Of a stretch of 64,000 nucleotides of DNA, positions 8,949-18,459 are shown one piece after another. The notes under the pieces are model-generated. The model made no database searches and had not been told where the DNA came from. It worked only from the letters and a program-made list of their open reading frames with translations. Source of the stretch: Pedobacter suwonensis (GTDB taxonomy: Bacteria > Bacteroidota > Bacteroidia > Sphingobacteriales > Sphingobacteriaceae); contig NZ_FOJM01000017.1 in assembly GCF_900111825.1 (NCBI RefSeq), forward strand, positions 62,001 to 126,000, written 5' to 3'. The position numbers were made by a program, and so were the translations under genes. Position 1 is the stretch's first letter. Each line of letters begins with the position of its first letter.

Positions 8949-8954
8949 AAAACG

Positions 8955-9147
8955 TCATTTCTGACTGCAACGCAGTGGAATGGAGAGATCTATCTAAATA
9001 GATTTAACTTAGCTGAGCACTCGTGATTCCCGAGCTGCCTGCACACTCAATACCATTGCCAGAATCCACTAGTGTGTTCGTCATTCCCGCGCATGCGGGA
9101 ATCTTAAAGCGCTTGTATTACGATTCCCAATCAAGTTGGGAATGACG
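8955..9147. repeat. Intergenic repeat block with GTCATTCCC...GGGAATGAC element
   Basis: CGTCAT (9079-9084) and ATGACG (9142-9147) bound a 69-bp element. Inside are two hairpins, CCCGC/GCGGG around 9086-9100 and CCCAA/TTGGG around 9126-9140. A half element, CGTCATTTCTGACTGC, begins at 8953. The block lies between the convergent hydrolase and ypdA genes. Confidence 0.6.
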
Positions 9148-9217
9148 ATCTCTCCAACATTCTACCATTACTAGAAAATGCTAAGCCAAATTAATCCAAG
9201 CTTAAAAGAAATCGTTC

Positions 9218-10186
9218 CTAGCCTACAATATTCTTCACAATCATTTCAGCATGTACCCTAGAGTTTTCGATAAACAATTTATGTGTATCTAATCCACCGC
9301 AAACTACACCAGCCAGGTATAAACCCTTTACGTTGGTTTCCATGGTTTCTTCATTGTAGACCGGGCAAAGGCTTTCTGGTAATTCAATACCGAATTTCTT
9401 CAACATCGAAAAATCGGGTTGGTAACCTGTCATGGCAATTACAAAATCATTTGGAATGGTTTTTATTCCCTCGGGCGTTTTAATATCAACCTCACCCTCT
9501 CGTATTTCAACCAATTCCGAATGGAAAAACGCCGTAATTTCGCCATCTTTAATCCTGTTCTGTATATCCGGGCGCACCCAATATTTAACATGCGGACCTA
9601 GTTCACCACTTCTCACCACCATGGTAACGTTTGCCCCTTTACGATAGGTTTCTAAAGCCGCATCAACTCCAGAATTATTGGCACCAACTACCACTACATT
9701 CTGAAAGGCATACAAATGCGGATCTTTATAGTAGTGCGTTACTTTTGGCAGATCCTCGCCCGGCACGTTCATCAACAAAGGCACATCATAAAATCCTGTG
9801 GCAACAATTACATTCTTTGCTGTATAACCTGTTTTAGAAGTCTTGATTTCAAAAACATCAGATTCGTTTTTAACCACCTGTTGCACACGTTCAAAAAGAT
9901 TGATCTTTAAATCAAATTTTTCGGCCACACGGCGATAATATTCTACAGCTTCATTACGATTTGGTTTCGGACTAATGGTTACAAAAGGCACGCCCCCTAT
10001 CTCCAATTTCTGTGAAGTAGAGAAGAAGGTCATAAATACCGGATAGTTGAACAAACTGTTTACCAAGGCACCTTTTTCTATAATTATGTAACTTAGGTTT
10101 GCTCTTTTGGCTTCAATTGCACAGGCCATCCCTATCGGGCCGGCACCGATAATTAATACGTCGTAATGATTCTGATTCTTGGTCAT
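9218..10186 (-). CDS. ypdA: YpdA family FAD-dependent oxidoreductase (bacillithiol disulfide reductase)
   Basis: 322 residues. FAD-binding Rossmann motif IIGAGPIGMACAIEAKRA at the N-terminus, NAD(P)H motif VVVGANNSGVDAALETYRKGA in the middle, a GYQPDFSML segment, and the C-terminal GLYLAGVVCGGLDTHKLFIE. It lacks the CxxC of thioredoxin reductases, as expected for YpdA. YpdA proteins reduce bacillithiol disulfide with NADPH; many Bacteroidota encode bacillithiol synthesis genes, but none is in this window. The family call is firm; the substrate is by family knowledge. Transcribed alone, divergently from the DUF1080 gene. Confidence 0.92.
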   Translation of the reverse strand: MTKNQNHYDVLIIGAGPIGMACAIEAKRANLSYIIIEKGALVNSLFNYPVFMTFFSTSQKLEIGGVPFVTISPKPNRNEAVEYYRRVAEKFDLKINLFERVQQVVKNESDVFEIKTSKTGYTAKNVIVATGFYDVPLLMNVPGEDLPKVTHYYKDPHLYAFQNVVVVGANNSGVDAALETYRKGANVTMVVRSGELGPHVKYWVRPDIQNRIKDGEITAFFHSELVEIREGEVDIKTPEGIKTIPNDFVIAMTGYQPDFSMLKKFGIELPESLCPVYNEETMETNVKGLYLAGVVCGGLDTHKLFIENSRVHAEMIVKNIVG

Positions 10187-10429
10187 TGTTTTATGCCTAA
10201 AAATGCAATTTGCTACTGCGATAAATCAAAATAGTGTATTCCCCATTTATTAGTACGGGAGTTAAAGAATAGGAACTAAATCAACTCTTGCAAAAATAGA
10301 CAATACAGGGTAATGCAAATGCAATTTTTTATCGGGGTTGATGTTTTCAACCGCTTTACCACAACGGATTTATGCCTGTTGCAAACCATTTTAAATAAAA
10401 TATACAGACATTAACATTTTGATAATAAG

Positions 10430-10437
10430 TATATTTG
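10430..10437 (+). promoter_or_regulatory. Possible -7 element of the DUF1080 gene
   Basis: TATATTTG matches the Bacteroidota -7 consensus TAnnTTTG and lies 19 bp before the ATG at 10457. No TTG is found at the proper distance upstream, so the call is weak. Confidence 0.3.
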
Positions 10438-10456
10438 AGATATAAAACCAAATATC

Positions 10457-11137
10457 ATGAAATTTCGTTTCAGCCTGCTGTTATTCTTCACATTAAATGT
10501 GCCGGCATTTGCCCAGAAGAGCCTTTTTAACGGCAAAAATTTAGATGGCTGGCACATAGACGTGCCTGCAATGGACAGCAAGCCAGACACCATCAACCCA
10601 TTTATTGTTCGCAATGGCATGTTGGTGAGTTTAGGTACACCTGGCGGACATTTGATAACCGATAAAATTTATAAAAATTATCAATTAACCGTAAAGTACC
10701 GCTTTGCCGGCAGGCCAGGCAATTGTGGCATTTTAGTACACGCCTCAACCCCACGCATACTGTATGGAATGTTTCCAAAATCCATGGAGGTTCAGATGCA
10801 ACATAAAGATGCGGGCGATTTTTGGTGCATTGAGGAAGACATCACTGTACCGGACATGGTAAACAGGCGTGGACCAAAAGAAAACTGGGGTATAAATGGC
10901 GACAAGCTACGCCGTATAAAAAACTTAACAGACGATAGTGAAAAACCAGCTGGCGAATGGAATACCATGATTATACAATGTCTAAACAATGAAATAAAAG
11001 TTTGGGTAAACGGCATTCTGGTAAACCATGGCACCAATTGTACTGCAAGTAGTGGTCAAATTGCTTTACAGGCAGAAGGTAGCGAAGTAGAATTTAAACA
11101 ACTGGATCTGAACCCCATTAAAGCACTTTCAAGATAA
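10457..11137 (+). CDS. Secreted DUF1080 (3-keto-disaccharide hydrolase fold) protein
   Basis: 226 residues with a signal peptide (1-20, ends VPAFAQ). The domain begins at once with SLFNGKNLDGWHIDVPAMD, the hallmark opening of DUF1080, followed by LITDKIYKNYQLTVKYRF and GNCGILVHAS, and ends GQIALQAEGSEVEFKQLDL. This is a concanavalin-like beta sandwich; members hydrolyse 3-keto-glycosides or bind sugars. The expected Glu and Trp positions (WCIEED, ENWGING) are present, but I cannot say it is active. It is not in a sugar-utilisation cluster here; neighbours are ypdA (divergent) and a DUF2809 gene (convergent). Confidence 0.9.
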   Translation: MKFRFSLLLFFTLNVPAFAQKSLFNGKNLDGWHIDVPAMDSKPDTINPFIVRNGMLVSLGTPGGHLITDKIYKNYQLTVKYRFAGRPGNCGILVHASTPRILYGMFPKSMEVQMQHKDAGDFWCIEEDITVPDMVNRRGPKENWGINGDKLRRIKNLTDDSEKPAGEWNTMIIQCLNNEIKVWVNGILVNHGTNCTASSGQIALQAEGSEVEFKQLDLNPIKALSR

Positions 11138-11153
11138 GAAAGTGTTTCACCTC

Positions 11154-11287
11154 AATCCTGATTGTTAGTCAGGATTTGTAATCCCGTCTTTTGAACTAAG
11201 GATTTTATAATCCTCTAAAAATGTATCTATTAATATAATGTTGAACTGGATTATGAAAAGCATAACAGTTCCGGATTACAAATCCGG
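11154..11287. repeat. Hairpin-ended intergenic repeat (GGATTTGTAATCC type)
   Basis: The element opens with AATCCTGA (11154-11161)/TCAGGATT (11169-11176) and closes with CCGGATT (11271-11277)/AATCCGG (11281-11287). The phrases GGATTTGTAATCCCG and CCGGATTACAAATCCGG are of the kind repeated in many Bacteroidota intergenic regions. It lies between convergent genes, so it may also end transcripts. Confidence 0.5.
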
Positions 11288-11299
11288 ACCAACACCTTA

Positions 11300-11659
11300 T
11301 TAACCCTTAAAACACAAACAGATCAGATAGCCGATAAAGTAAGCAAGCAGGTCATAAACAGAAAAGTAAGTCCCTAAAACAATACTCCAGAACTTATTAT
11401 CCTGCAGGCCCAGCCAGTTTACATAATGAACGGCCTGTAAGAATTCGATTATAAAAGAAAAAAGTAATACACCGAAAGCAAGCCTTTTGTTATTGGTTAC
11501 TAAAAAAATTCTGAAGAATGCATAAATTAATACCACCACCAACACATCACCGCCAAAAGGCCTGATAAAAGCATCGTGAAGATATTTTGCGATTAGAACT
11601 TCAATCAGGAATATCGCTAAAAAAATGAAGAGAAATTTTAAGTTGAACGTTAATTTCAT
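11300..11659 (-). CDS. DUF2809 family membrane protein
   Basis: 119 residues with four predicted membrane helices (about 6-24, 36-54, 59-77 and 92-115). Characteristic phrases are LHDAFIRPFGGDVLVVVLIYAF and FIIEFLQAVHYVNWLGL, then VLGTYFSVYDLLAYFIGY. It matches the small DUF2809 family, whose function is not known. It is downstream of sucB on the same strand but separated by a strong terminator, so it is likely expressed on its own. Confidence 0.85.
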   Translation of the reverse strand: MKLTFNLKFLFIFLAIFLIEVLIAKYLHDAFIRPFGGDVLVVVLIYAFFRIFLVTNNKRLAFGVLLFSFIIEFLQAVHYVNWLGLQDNKFWSIVLGTYFSVYDLLAYFIGYLICLCFKG

Positions 11660-11667
11660 TTTTGGTC

Positions 11668-11722
11668 ATAAAAAAGAAGTCAAGTTTTTTATCGCACAAT
11701 GGCTAATAAAACTTGACTTCTT
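11668..11722 (-). terminator. Strong terminator at the end of the sucA-sucB operon
   Basis: Perfect 15-bp inverted repeat: AAGAAGTCAAGTTTT (11674-11688) and AAAACTTGACTTCTT (11708-11722), with A/T runs on both sides. It lies 30 bp after the sucB stop codon. Confidence 0.85.
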
Positions 11723-11751
11723 ATATTAATACCGATTAATCAGGTTTTGGA

Positions 11752-12990
11752 TTAAACACCCAGTAACAATCTAGCCGGGTCTTCTAATAATTGTTTCACA
11801 CGAACCAGAAAACCAACAGACTCACGTCCGTCTATAATTCTGTGGTCGTAAGATAAAGCAACATACATCATCGGACGGATCACCACTTCACCTTTTTCAG
11901 CTACCGGACGCTCAACAATGTTGTGCATACCTAAAATAGCCGACTGTGGTGAATTAATAATTGGAGTAGACATCATTGAACCAAATACACCACCATTGGT
12001 GATGGTAAATGTTCCACCAGTCATCTCTTCGATCGTTAATTTGCTATCTCGTGCTTTTAAAGCCAATTCCAATACCGATTTTTCAATCTGAGCCAATGTC
12101 ATGCTTTCTGCATTACGGATAACGGGTACCACTAAACCTTTTGGTGCAGAAACGGCGATAGAAATATCAGCAAAATCATTAAATACCAATTCGTCACCTT
12201 CGATGCGACCATTTACAGCAGGGAAATCTTTTAATGCTTCGGTAACAGCTTTGGTGAAAAAGCTCATAAATCCTAAACCAACGCCAAATTTCTCTTTAAA
12301 CTGATCTTTATATTTTCCGCGTAAATCCATAATTGGTTTCATATTAACCTCGTTAAAAGTGGTTAACATTGCGGTTTCATTTTTCACAGCAACCAAACGT
12401 TTTGCAACGGTTCTACGCAATGGCGACATTTTTTCACGGCGCTCGCTACGGCTACCTGCAGGAGCAGCAGCTGCAACCGGAGCACTTGCTTTTGGCGCTT
12501 CGGCTTTTTTACCCGCTTCTGCCTTTACAGCATCATCTTTGGTAATACGGCCATCAACACCTGTGCCTTTTACAGCGGCAGCATCAATGCCTTTTTCAGC
12601 AAGGATTTTACCCGCAGCAGGTGAAGGCGTTCCCGAAGCATAAGAATCTTTAGAAGCAGCTGTATCCTGAGCCTTTGGTGCTTCCGCTACTGCAGCCGGG
12701 GCTTGTGCATCAGCTTTAGGACTTTCAACTTCGGCCTTAGGACCAGAAGCTGCACCACCTTCTTCAATTTGACAAACTACTGCGCCAATGGCTAAGGTAT
12801 CGCCTTCGGCTGCTATGGTTTTTAAAGTTCCGGCCTGTTCTGCAGTTAATTCGAATGTTGCTTTATCCGATTCTAATTCGGCAATAACTTCATCCATTTC
12901 AACAACATCGCCGTCGTTTTTTATCCACCTTGATAAAACAACTTCGGTAATCGATTCACCAACAGGTGGAACTTTTATCTCTAAACTCAT
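11752..12990 (-). CDS. sucB: 2-oxoglutarate dehydrogenase E2 (dihydrolipoyl succinyltransferase)
   Basis: 412 residues. The lipoyl domain (1-75) carries the lipoyl-lysine Lys43 in ESDKATF. An Ala/Pro-rich linker is followed by a peripheral-subunit-binding domain (about 116-155, SPAAGKILAEKGIDAAAVKG...GRITKDD), a second linker, and the catalytic domain with MSPLRRTVAKRL and the active-site SYDHRIIDG (His383, Asp387). It transfers succinyl groups to CoA in the TCA cycle. It lies 103 bp downstream of sucA on the same strand, ending in a strong terminator. The E3 gene (lpd) is not nearby. Confidence 0.97.
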   Translation of the reverse strand: MSLEIKVPPVGESITEVVLSRWIKNDGDVVEMDEVIAELESDKATFELTAEQAGTLKTIAAEGDTLAIGAVVCQIEEGGAASGPKAEVESPKADAQAPAAVAEAPKAQDTAASKDSYASGTPSPAAGKILAEKGIDAAAVKGTGVDGRITKDDAVKAEAGKKAEAPKASAPVAAAAPAGSRSERREKMSPLRRTVAKRLVAVKNETAMLTTFNEVNMKPIMDLRGKYKDQFKEKFGVGLGFMSFFTKAVTEALKDFPAVNGRIEGDELVFNDFADISIAVSAPKGLVVPVIRNAESMTLAQIEKSVLELALKARDSKLTIEEMTGGTFTITNGGVFGSMMSTPIINSPQSAILGMHNIVERPVAEKGEVVIRPMMYVALSYDHRIIDGRESVGFLVRVKQLLEDPARLLLGV

Positions 12991-13093
12991 TTTTGTAATG
13001 TTATATTTTTTATTGTTAAAGGTTAAGTATTATCAAGTTGAAATGCCCGGGCTGCTCATCCTTCTACCTCAAACCCTACACCTTAAACCTCAT

Positions 13094-15889
13094 TTAATCT
13101 ATTTGAACTAATTTTTTTGTAGCTTTTTTAGCAATATCCTTTACATCCTCCGTAACCGAAACTTCTAAAGCTTTGGCTAAAATATAAGCTTGCTGGTTTG
13201 AATGTTGTTTTGCAAAACCTGTAGCTGTACTACTGCTTTCTCTTCTCGAAATTACATCAATGCCTTTTAAACCGGTTTTATACAGCTTGCGGAACAAATA
13301 TGGCCATGCGCCCATGTTTTCCGGTTCTTCCTGTACCCAGAAAATTTCTTTTGCATTTTTATATTTCTTCTGAATGGCTTCCATCTGATCAACCGGGGTT
13401 GGATATAACTGCTCTACACGAACCAGGGCTACATGGCTAATTTTGTCAGCCTGTTGTTTCTCCAACAATTCATAATAAATTTTGCCGCTACAGAAAACAA
13501 TACGCGTTACGTCTGCAACTTTAGCATTTGCATCGTCAATTACTTCTTTAAAACCACCTTCGGTAAATTCTTCTAATTTAGAAACACAGGCCGGGTGACG
13601 TAACAAACTTTTTGGCGTAAATACCACCAAAGGTTTACGGAAATCGCGTTTAAACTGGCGACGTAAAACATGGAAGAAGTTTGCCGGAGTGGTACAGTTG
13701 GTTACCTGCATATTATAATCTGCACAAAGCTCCATAAAACGTTCAATACGCGCTGACGAATGCTCTGGTCCCTGCCCTTCGTAACCGTGAGGCAACAACA
13801 TCACCAAACCATTTTCACGTTGCCACTTGGTTTCAGCACTTGCAATATACTGATCGACAACAATCTGCGCACCGTTAAAGAAATCACCAAACTGTGCTTC
13901 CCAAATGGTTAAGGCGTTTGGATTGGCCATGGCATATCCATATTCAAAACCTAAAACACCATACTCTGATAAGTGTGAATTGTAAATATCAAATGAAGCC
14001 TGTTGATCTGAGATATTGGCCAATGGCACATATTCTTCCTCGCTGTCTTCAAGTGTTAATACCGCGTGACGGTGAGAGAAAGTACCTCGCTCCACATCCT
14101 GACCACTTAAACGTACGCGTTTACCTTCTGATAACAAAGTACCATATGCAAGCTGCTCGCCCATTGCCCAATCGAAAACCAGCGTTTCGTTTACCATTTT
14201 GGTACGTTCGGCAAATAGTTTTTCGATTTTCTTGAAGAATTTTTTATTTGACGGTAAAGTGGTAATGCGTTTACCGATTTCCAATAAAGTACTTTTTTTA
14301 ACGGCCGTAACCGGTGAGGCTTCGAAATCTTTAGGTGTAGCCATCCGCAAATCTGCCCATGCACCACCAAATTTAACTTCGCTGTTGCTGGCCACATATT
14401 CTTTGGCTTCATTTAAGCGTTCCTGCAAAATTCCACGGAAATCTTTTTCCATCTCTTTTGCCAAACCAGCTTCCAGCTTACCTTCTTTAGTTAGCTGATC
14501 AATATATATTTCCCTTGGGTTAGGGTGTTTTTCGATCGTTTTATATAATAACGGCTGCGTAAATTTAGGCTCATCAGACTCATTATGACCGAAGCGACGA
14601 TAACAAAGAATATCAATAAAAACATCGTTTTTATATTTCTGACGGTATTCCATGGCTAAATTAATGGCATAAACCAAAGCTTCAGGATCATCACCATTCA
14701 CATGGAAAACCGGAGATAACGTTACTTTCGCAATATCGGTACAGTAAGTACTGGTACGGGCATCTTTATAGTTGGTGGTAAAACCGATCTGGTTATTAAT
14801 TACAAGGTGAATGGTACCTCCTGTTTTGTAACCTTCAAGGCCTGCCATCTGAATAACTTCATAAACAATTCCCTGTCCGGCAACTGATGCATCACCATGA
14901 ATCAAAATCGGGGCTAAACGACTGTTGTCGCCACCATATTTGAAATCGATTTTAGAGCGGCTCATACCTTCTACCACACCATCAACGGTTTCTAAGTGCG
15001 ATGGGTTAGGACATAAACTTAAGTGAACGCTTTTGCCTGAAACAGTAGCTATATCTGTAGAATAACCTAAATGGTATTTTACATCACCACCGTATGGGGT
15101 ATCAGGACTATAACTTTTACCTTCAAATTCCGCAAAAATATCTTTATATGTTTTTTGCATGATATTGGCCAGTACGTTTAAACGACCGCGGTGTGCCATA
15201 CCAATTACAAATTCCTCTATCCCCAATTCAGCACCTTTTTCGATGACCGAATCCAAAGCAGGAATCAAAGCTTCTGCACCTTCTAAAGAAAAACGCTTTT
15301 GCCCCAAAAACTTTGTACCCAGGAAATTTTCAAAACTTACCGCTTCGTTTAATTTACGTAGGATACGCTTTTTCTCATCGATGGAAAAATTAGGGGTATT
15401 ACGTGCACTTTCCATTTTTTGCTGAATCCAGTTCAACACTTCCGGCGTACGTAAAAATTTAAATTCGGCTCCTATAGAACCTGCATATGTTTGTTTTAAA
15501 AAGGCTACAATGTCCTTTAATTTTGCCGCACCAATACCAATCTCTACACCAGAATTGAAAACAGTTTCCAGATCGGCATCGGATAATCCAAAATTTGCAA
15601 GATCCAATGTTGGTAGATGTTTACGCCGTTCGCGCACAGGATTAGTGTGCGTAAACAAATGTCCGCGGCTACGGTAACCATCAATTAGATTTAAAACATT
15701 AACCTCTTTTAAAAAGTGTTCTGGTGTTTCTGCGGTTACTGCAGGTGCTTCCGATCCTCTTCCAAAATCAAAACCTTCGAAAAATTTCTGCCATCCAAAC
15801 TCAACAGATGACGGATCTTGCTGGTAGGATTGATATAAAGACTCTATATATTCGGCGTTTGCGCCATTAAGATAAGATAATTTATCCAT
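13094..15889 (-). CDS. sucA: 2-oxoglutarate dehydrogenase E1 component
   Basis: 931 residues, the usual E1o length. The N-terminal segment YLNGANAEYIESLYQSYQQD is the E2-binding region. The ThDP-binding region contains GMAHRGRLNVLANI, HLGYSTD, SHLETVDGVVEG, GDASVAGQGIVYE and GFTTNYKDARTS; the C-terminal transketolase-like part includes RGTFSHRHAVL and HGYEGQGPEHSSAR. It decarboxylates 2-oxoglutarate and passes the succinyl group to the E2 lipoyl arm. It heads the sucA-sucB operon with a promoter at 15915-15948. The enzyme appears complete. Confidence 0.98.
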   Translation of the reverse strand: MDKLSYLNGANAEYIESLYQSYQQDPSSVEFGWQKFFEGFDFGRGSEAPAVTAETPEHFLKEVNVLNLIDGYRSRGHLFTHTNPVRERRKHLPTLDLANFGLSDADLETVFNSGVEIGIGAAKLKDIVAFLKQTYAGSIGAEFKFLRTPEVLNWIQQKMESARNTPNFSIDEKKRILRKLNEAVSFENFLGTKFLGQKRFSLEGAEALIPALDSVIEKGAELGIEEFVIGMAHRGRLNVLANIMQKTYKDIFAEFEGKSYSPDTPYGGDVKYHLGYSTDIATVSGKSVHLSLCPNPSHLETVDGVVEGMSRSKIDFKYGGDNSRLAPILIHGDASVAGQGIVYEVIQMAGLEGYKTGGTIHLVINNQIGFTTNYKDARTSTYCTDIAKVTLSPVFHVNGDDPEALVYAINLAMEYRQKYKNDVFIDILCYRRFGHNESDEPKFTQPLLYKTIEKHPNPREIYIDQLTKEGKLEAGLAKEMEKDFRGILQERLNEAKEYVASNSEVKFGGAWADLRMATPKDFEASPVTAVKKSTLLEIGKRITTLPSNKKFFKKIEKLFAERTKMVNETLVFDWAMGEQLAYGTLLSEGKRVRLSGQDVERGTFSHRHAVLTLEDSEEEYVPLANISDQQASFDIYNSHLSEYGVLGFEYGYAMANPNALTIWEAQFGDFFNGAQIVVDQYIASAETKWQRENGLVMLLPHGYEGQGPEHSSARIERFMELCADYNMQVTNCTTPANFFHVLRRQFKRDFRKPLVVFTPKSLLRHPACVSKLEEFTEGGFKEVIDDANAKVADVTRIVFCSGKIYYELLEKQQADKISHVALVRVEQLYPTPVDQMEAIQKKYKNAKEIFWVQEEPENMGAWPYLFRKLYKTGLKGIDVISRRESSSTATGFAKQHSNQQAYILAKALEVSVTEDVKDIAKKATKKLVQID

Positions 15890-15914
15890 TATTAACTATT
15901 TACTATAAGCATTA

Positions 15915-15948
15915 CAAAATTAGAATTTTACCTTATATAAACGGCAAA
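15915..15948 (-). promoter_or_regulatory. Promoter of sucA
   Basis: On the minus strand TTTG (15945-15948) and TAATTTTG (15915-15922) are 22 bp apart and match the Bacteroidota -33/-7 consensus. The predicted RNA start is about 20 bases before the sucA ATG. Confidence 0.5.
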
Positions 15949-16098
15949 AATCTCGATTAAAATAAATGAGCGGGCTTTAAATTTGCGAGTGCGTAAATGA
16001 ACCAGCCTGTTATACAAAATATGGGTAGAATCTGTTAAAATTCAATTACCCAAATGCGCTCATTTAACAGCCAGCCATTTTTAATCCAATCCTCACAA

Positions 16099-17373
16099 CT
16101 ATGATGCCCAAGTTATGGAGTAGTTGCCTTTAGGGTCGAGATTTTTGATATTTTTATCAAGATCGAAAACACTTTTTGATTTTTGATCATTACCTACACC
16201 GGCAACATTGGCCCAATTGCCCCAATTACTCGCAGGATTATAATCAATCAATTTTTCTTCAAAATAGGCAGCACCTAAAACCCAGCTTACCTCTAAATTA
16301 TTAATCAGGTAAAGCGCTGCTGTTTGGCGGGCAATGTTCGAAATAAAACCAGTTTGGTTTAACTCTGTCATTACCGCATCTACCACAGCAAAACCAGTCT
16401 GTGCATTGCGCCATTTATTAAAATTCTCCTGCTCATTTGCCACATCAACCAGGCCCTGGCTACCAAACCCATTCGGACTAAAAAACGTATTACCGTACTT
16501 TTTAAACATGAAACGGAAATAATCCCTCCACAGCAGGCCCAATAAAATATGATTGAACATTGCTTTGGTATTGGGTACACTCTCCATCTTTTTTATTTCC
16601 CAGTACACTTTGCGCGGAGATAAACTTCCAATGGCTAACCATGCAGAGAGTTTAGAAGCAAGAATTAAATTTTTTGTGGTGGCCGCTTGTTGCATGGCCA
16701 AAATCACCTTTTGAAGATGAGCCAGACCTTCAGCTTCCCCACCTTTAAATTCAAAATCAGCACGGAGGTCTTTTTGCTGCGGCAATAGATTAAGTTTTTC
16801 CAAAGAAGGTAAGGTACCCCAATCAATCACCTCCGCTACGTTAATCCGATCTGGTGCTGCAAAACATGGTTTGATAATCGAATCGCGCTCGATTTTCTTT
16901 TTGAACTGGTTAAAAGCATCAGGAATATCCTTAATGGGGAAAGGCAAATCTTCCTTATTATATAAGGTATGGCCGATAAAATGTTTCAGGTTGACCCGTA
17001 ATTTCCAAAGTGCATTTTCTACCAGCGTAGAAATATGTGTTTCTTCACGTGCTACTTCGCGGTGATGGTAAACTTCAGTAATCTCATATTCCTGAACAAG
17101 CTGAGGAATAATATCTTCGGGCTTACCTTCAGCAATCAGCAAATTTCCGCCAATCTGTTTTAAAGCATTGCGCAAGCCCAAAACACTTTCTAAAATAAAC
17201 TGCGCTCTGATATTACCTGTTTTTAAACTCCCGTACCTGGTTTCGCCAAAAGAACGGTGATCTAGAATGTAAACAGGTAAAATCGCATCAGATTTAGCAA
17301 TCGCTTCCACCAGCATTTCGTTATCATGCAAGCGAAGATCATTTCTAAACCAGACTAGAATTTTTTTGGACAT
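16099..17373 (-). CDS. Cryptochrome DASH
   Basis: 424 residues. The photolyase N-domain starts ILVWFRNDLRLHDNEMLVEA; the FAD-binding C-domain includes GSLSPRKVYWEIKKME, LLWRDYFRFMFKKYG, and SNIARQTAALYLINNLEVSWVLGA... with NPASNWGNWANVAGVGND. The phrases PFPIKDIPDAFNQFKKKIE and YNPASNWGNWANVAGVGND are typical of CRY-DASH rather than CPD photolyase. CRY-DASH proteins bind FAD and MTHF and repair CPDs mainly in single-stranded DNA, and may act in light sensing. Transcribed divergently from the epimerase gene, with a promoter at 17405-17435. Confidence 0.9.
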   Translation of the reverse strand: MSKKILVWFRNDLRLHDNEMLVEAIAKSDAILPVYILDHRSFGETRYGSLKTGNIRAQFILESVLGLRNALKQIGGNLLIAEGKPEDIIPQLVQEYEITEVYHHREVAREETHISTLVENALWKLRVNLKHFIGHTLYNKEDLPFPIKDIPDAFNQFKKKIERDSIIKPCFAAPDRINVAEVIDWGTLPSLEKLNLLPQQKDLRADFEFKGGEAEGLAHLQKVILAMQQAATTKNLILASKLSAWLAIGSLSPRKVYWEIKKMESVPNTKAMFNHILLGLLWRDYFRFMFKKYGNTFFSPNGFGSQGLVDVANEQENFNKWRNAQTGFAVVDAVMTELNQTGFISNIARQTAALYLINNLEVSWVLGAAYFEEKLIDYNPASNWGNWANVAGVGNDQKSKSVFDLDKNIKNLDPKGNYSITWAS

Positions 17374-17404
17374 ATTTTATCGAAAAGGGTATAAGAACGC
17401 TTTA

Positions 17405-17435
17405 CAAATTTATCTTATTTTTATTCTTCATCCAA
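17405..17435 (-). promoter_or_regulatory. Promoter of the cryptochrome DASH gene
   Basis: TTG (17433-17435) and TAAATTTG (17405-17412) on the minus strand, 20 bp apart, fit the Bacteroidota consensus. Confidence 0.45.
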
Positions 17436-17519
17436 TGGCTAAGTAATTCTTTACAAATAGGAAACAAAAGAATTAGAACCAGGTTAATGCATTTTAGGCG
17501 CCTCAACCAAACCCTTTTG

Positions 17520-17527
17520 TATCTTTG
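17520..17527 (+). promoter_or_regulatory. -7 element of the TIGR01777 epimerase gene
   Basis: TATCTTTG matches TAnnTTTG and lies 13 bp before ATG 17541. The -33 region has only TTTA, so this is a weak promoter call. It argues against a start at the upstream ATG 17487. Confidence 0.35.
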
Positions 17528-17540
17528 GTGTTTAAAAAAG

Positions 17541-18443
17541 ATGGCAAAAAAGATTCTGATTACCGGCGCTACAGGGCTTGTGGGTACTGAACTAAAAAAA
17601 CACTTGCTGAACAAGGGTTATGAGGTGAATACACTTTCGCGGAAGAAAGCTGACGATGCAAATAATTTTGTATGGGATGTTTATAAGGGAACTATTGAGG
17701 CTGACTGTTTGAATGGTGTAGATGCCATCGTCCATTTAGCGGGCGAGCCGGTTGCCGATAAAAAATGGACAGATGAACGCAAAAAGCAGATTATTGACAG
17801 CCGTGTAAAGTCGACCGAATTACTCTTTAAAACAATAAGATCAAAGCCTGAACTTCAGCTAAAATCGTTCATTTCGGCTTCTGCGGTGGGTTTTTATGGC
17901 GATTGTGGCGATGAAATCTTAACTGAAGAAAGCCCGAAAGGTTATGGATTTTTGGCAGATTGCTGCAAACTTTGGGAGGATGCGGTAGACCAAGGCAAAA
18001 AACTGAGCCTAAGGATTGTAAAACTTCGTACCGGGATTGTGTTGAGCAATGATGGAGGCGCATTACCCCAACTGGATAAACCGGTAAAGTTATTTGTTGG
18101 GGCTGGTTTAGGTACAGGCAAACAATGGACACCCTGGCTACACATTGACGATATGGTGGAAATGTATATCGAAGCCATCGAAAACCCGAAAATGGAAGGC
18201 TGCTACAACGCTTGTGCTCCATTTCCGGTAACGAACATTGCCTTAACCAAAGCTATTGCCAAACAGCTCCGCCGTCCGTTCTGGCCCATAAAAGTGCCTA
18301 AAAAAGCATTGGAATTATTATTGGGAGAGCGTGTAGATGCCGTTTTGATGAGCAATAATACCTCTGCACAGAAGATTTTAGATGCAGGATTCAAATTTAA
18401 ATTCACACATTTGGATGATGCTTTGAAAGATCTTTATAAATAG
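17541..18443 (+). CDS. TIGR01777 family NAD(P)-binding epimerase-like protein
   Basis: 300 residues. I chose ATG 17541 because MAKKILITGATGLVGTELKKHL is the canonical start with the GATGLVG Rossmann loop; the frame is open upstream to 17487, but that extension crosses a -7 promoter element. Other marks: VHLAGEPVADKKWTDERKKQI, SASAVGFYGDCGDE, RTGIVLSNDGGALPQL and GTGKQWTPWLHIDDM, ending in a DUF1731-type tail (RPFWPIKVPKKALELLLGER). The family is a subfamily of short-chain epimerases; the substrate is unknown. It lies between cryptochrome and photolyase genes, as TIGR01777 genes often lie near light-related genes. Confidence 0.93.
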   Translation: MAKKILITGATGLVGTELKKHLLNKGYEVNTLSRKKADDANNFVWDVYKGTIEADCLNGVDAIVHLAGEPVADKKWTDERKKQIIDSRVKSTELLFKTIRSKPELQLKSFISASAVGFYGDCGDEILTEESPKGYGFLADCCKLWEDAVDQGKKLSLRIVKLRTGIVLSNDGGALPQLDKPVKLFVGAGLGTGKQWTPWLHIDDMVEMYIEAIENPKMEGCYNACAPFPVTNIALTKAIAKQLRRPFWPIKVPKKALELLLGERVDAVLMSNNTSAQKILDAGFKFKFTHLDDALKDLYK

Positions 18444-18459
18444 GTTAACTGGTCAATTT

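Noticed and set aside
12359..12643. Plus-strand frame opposite sucB
   Set aside because: It is the antisense shadow of the Ala/Lys-rich linker of the E2 protein.
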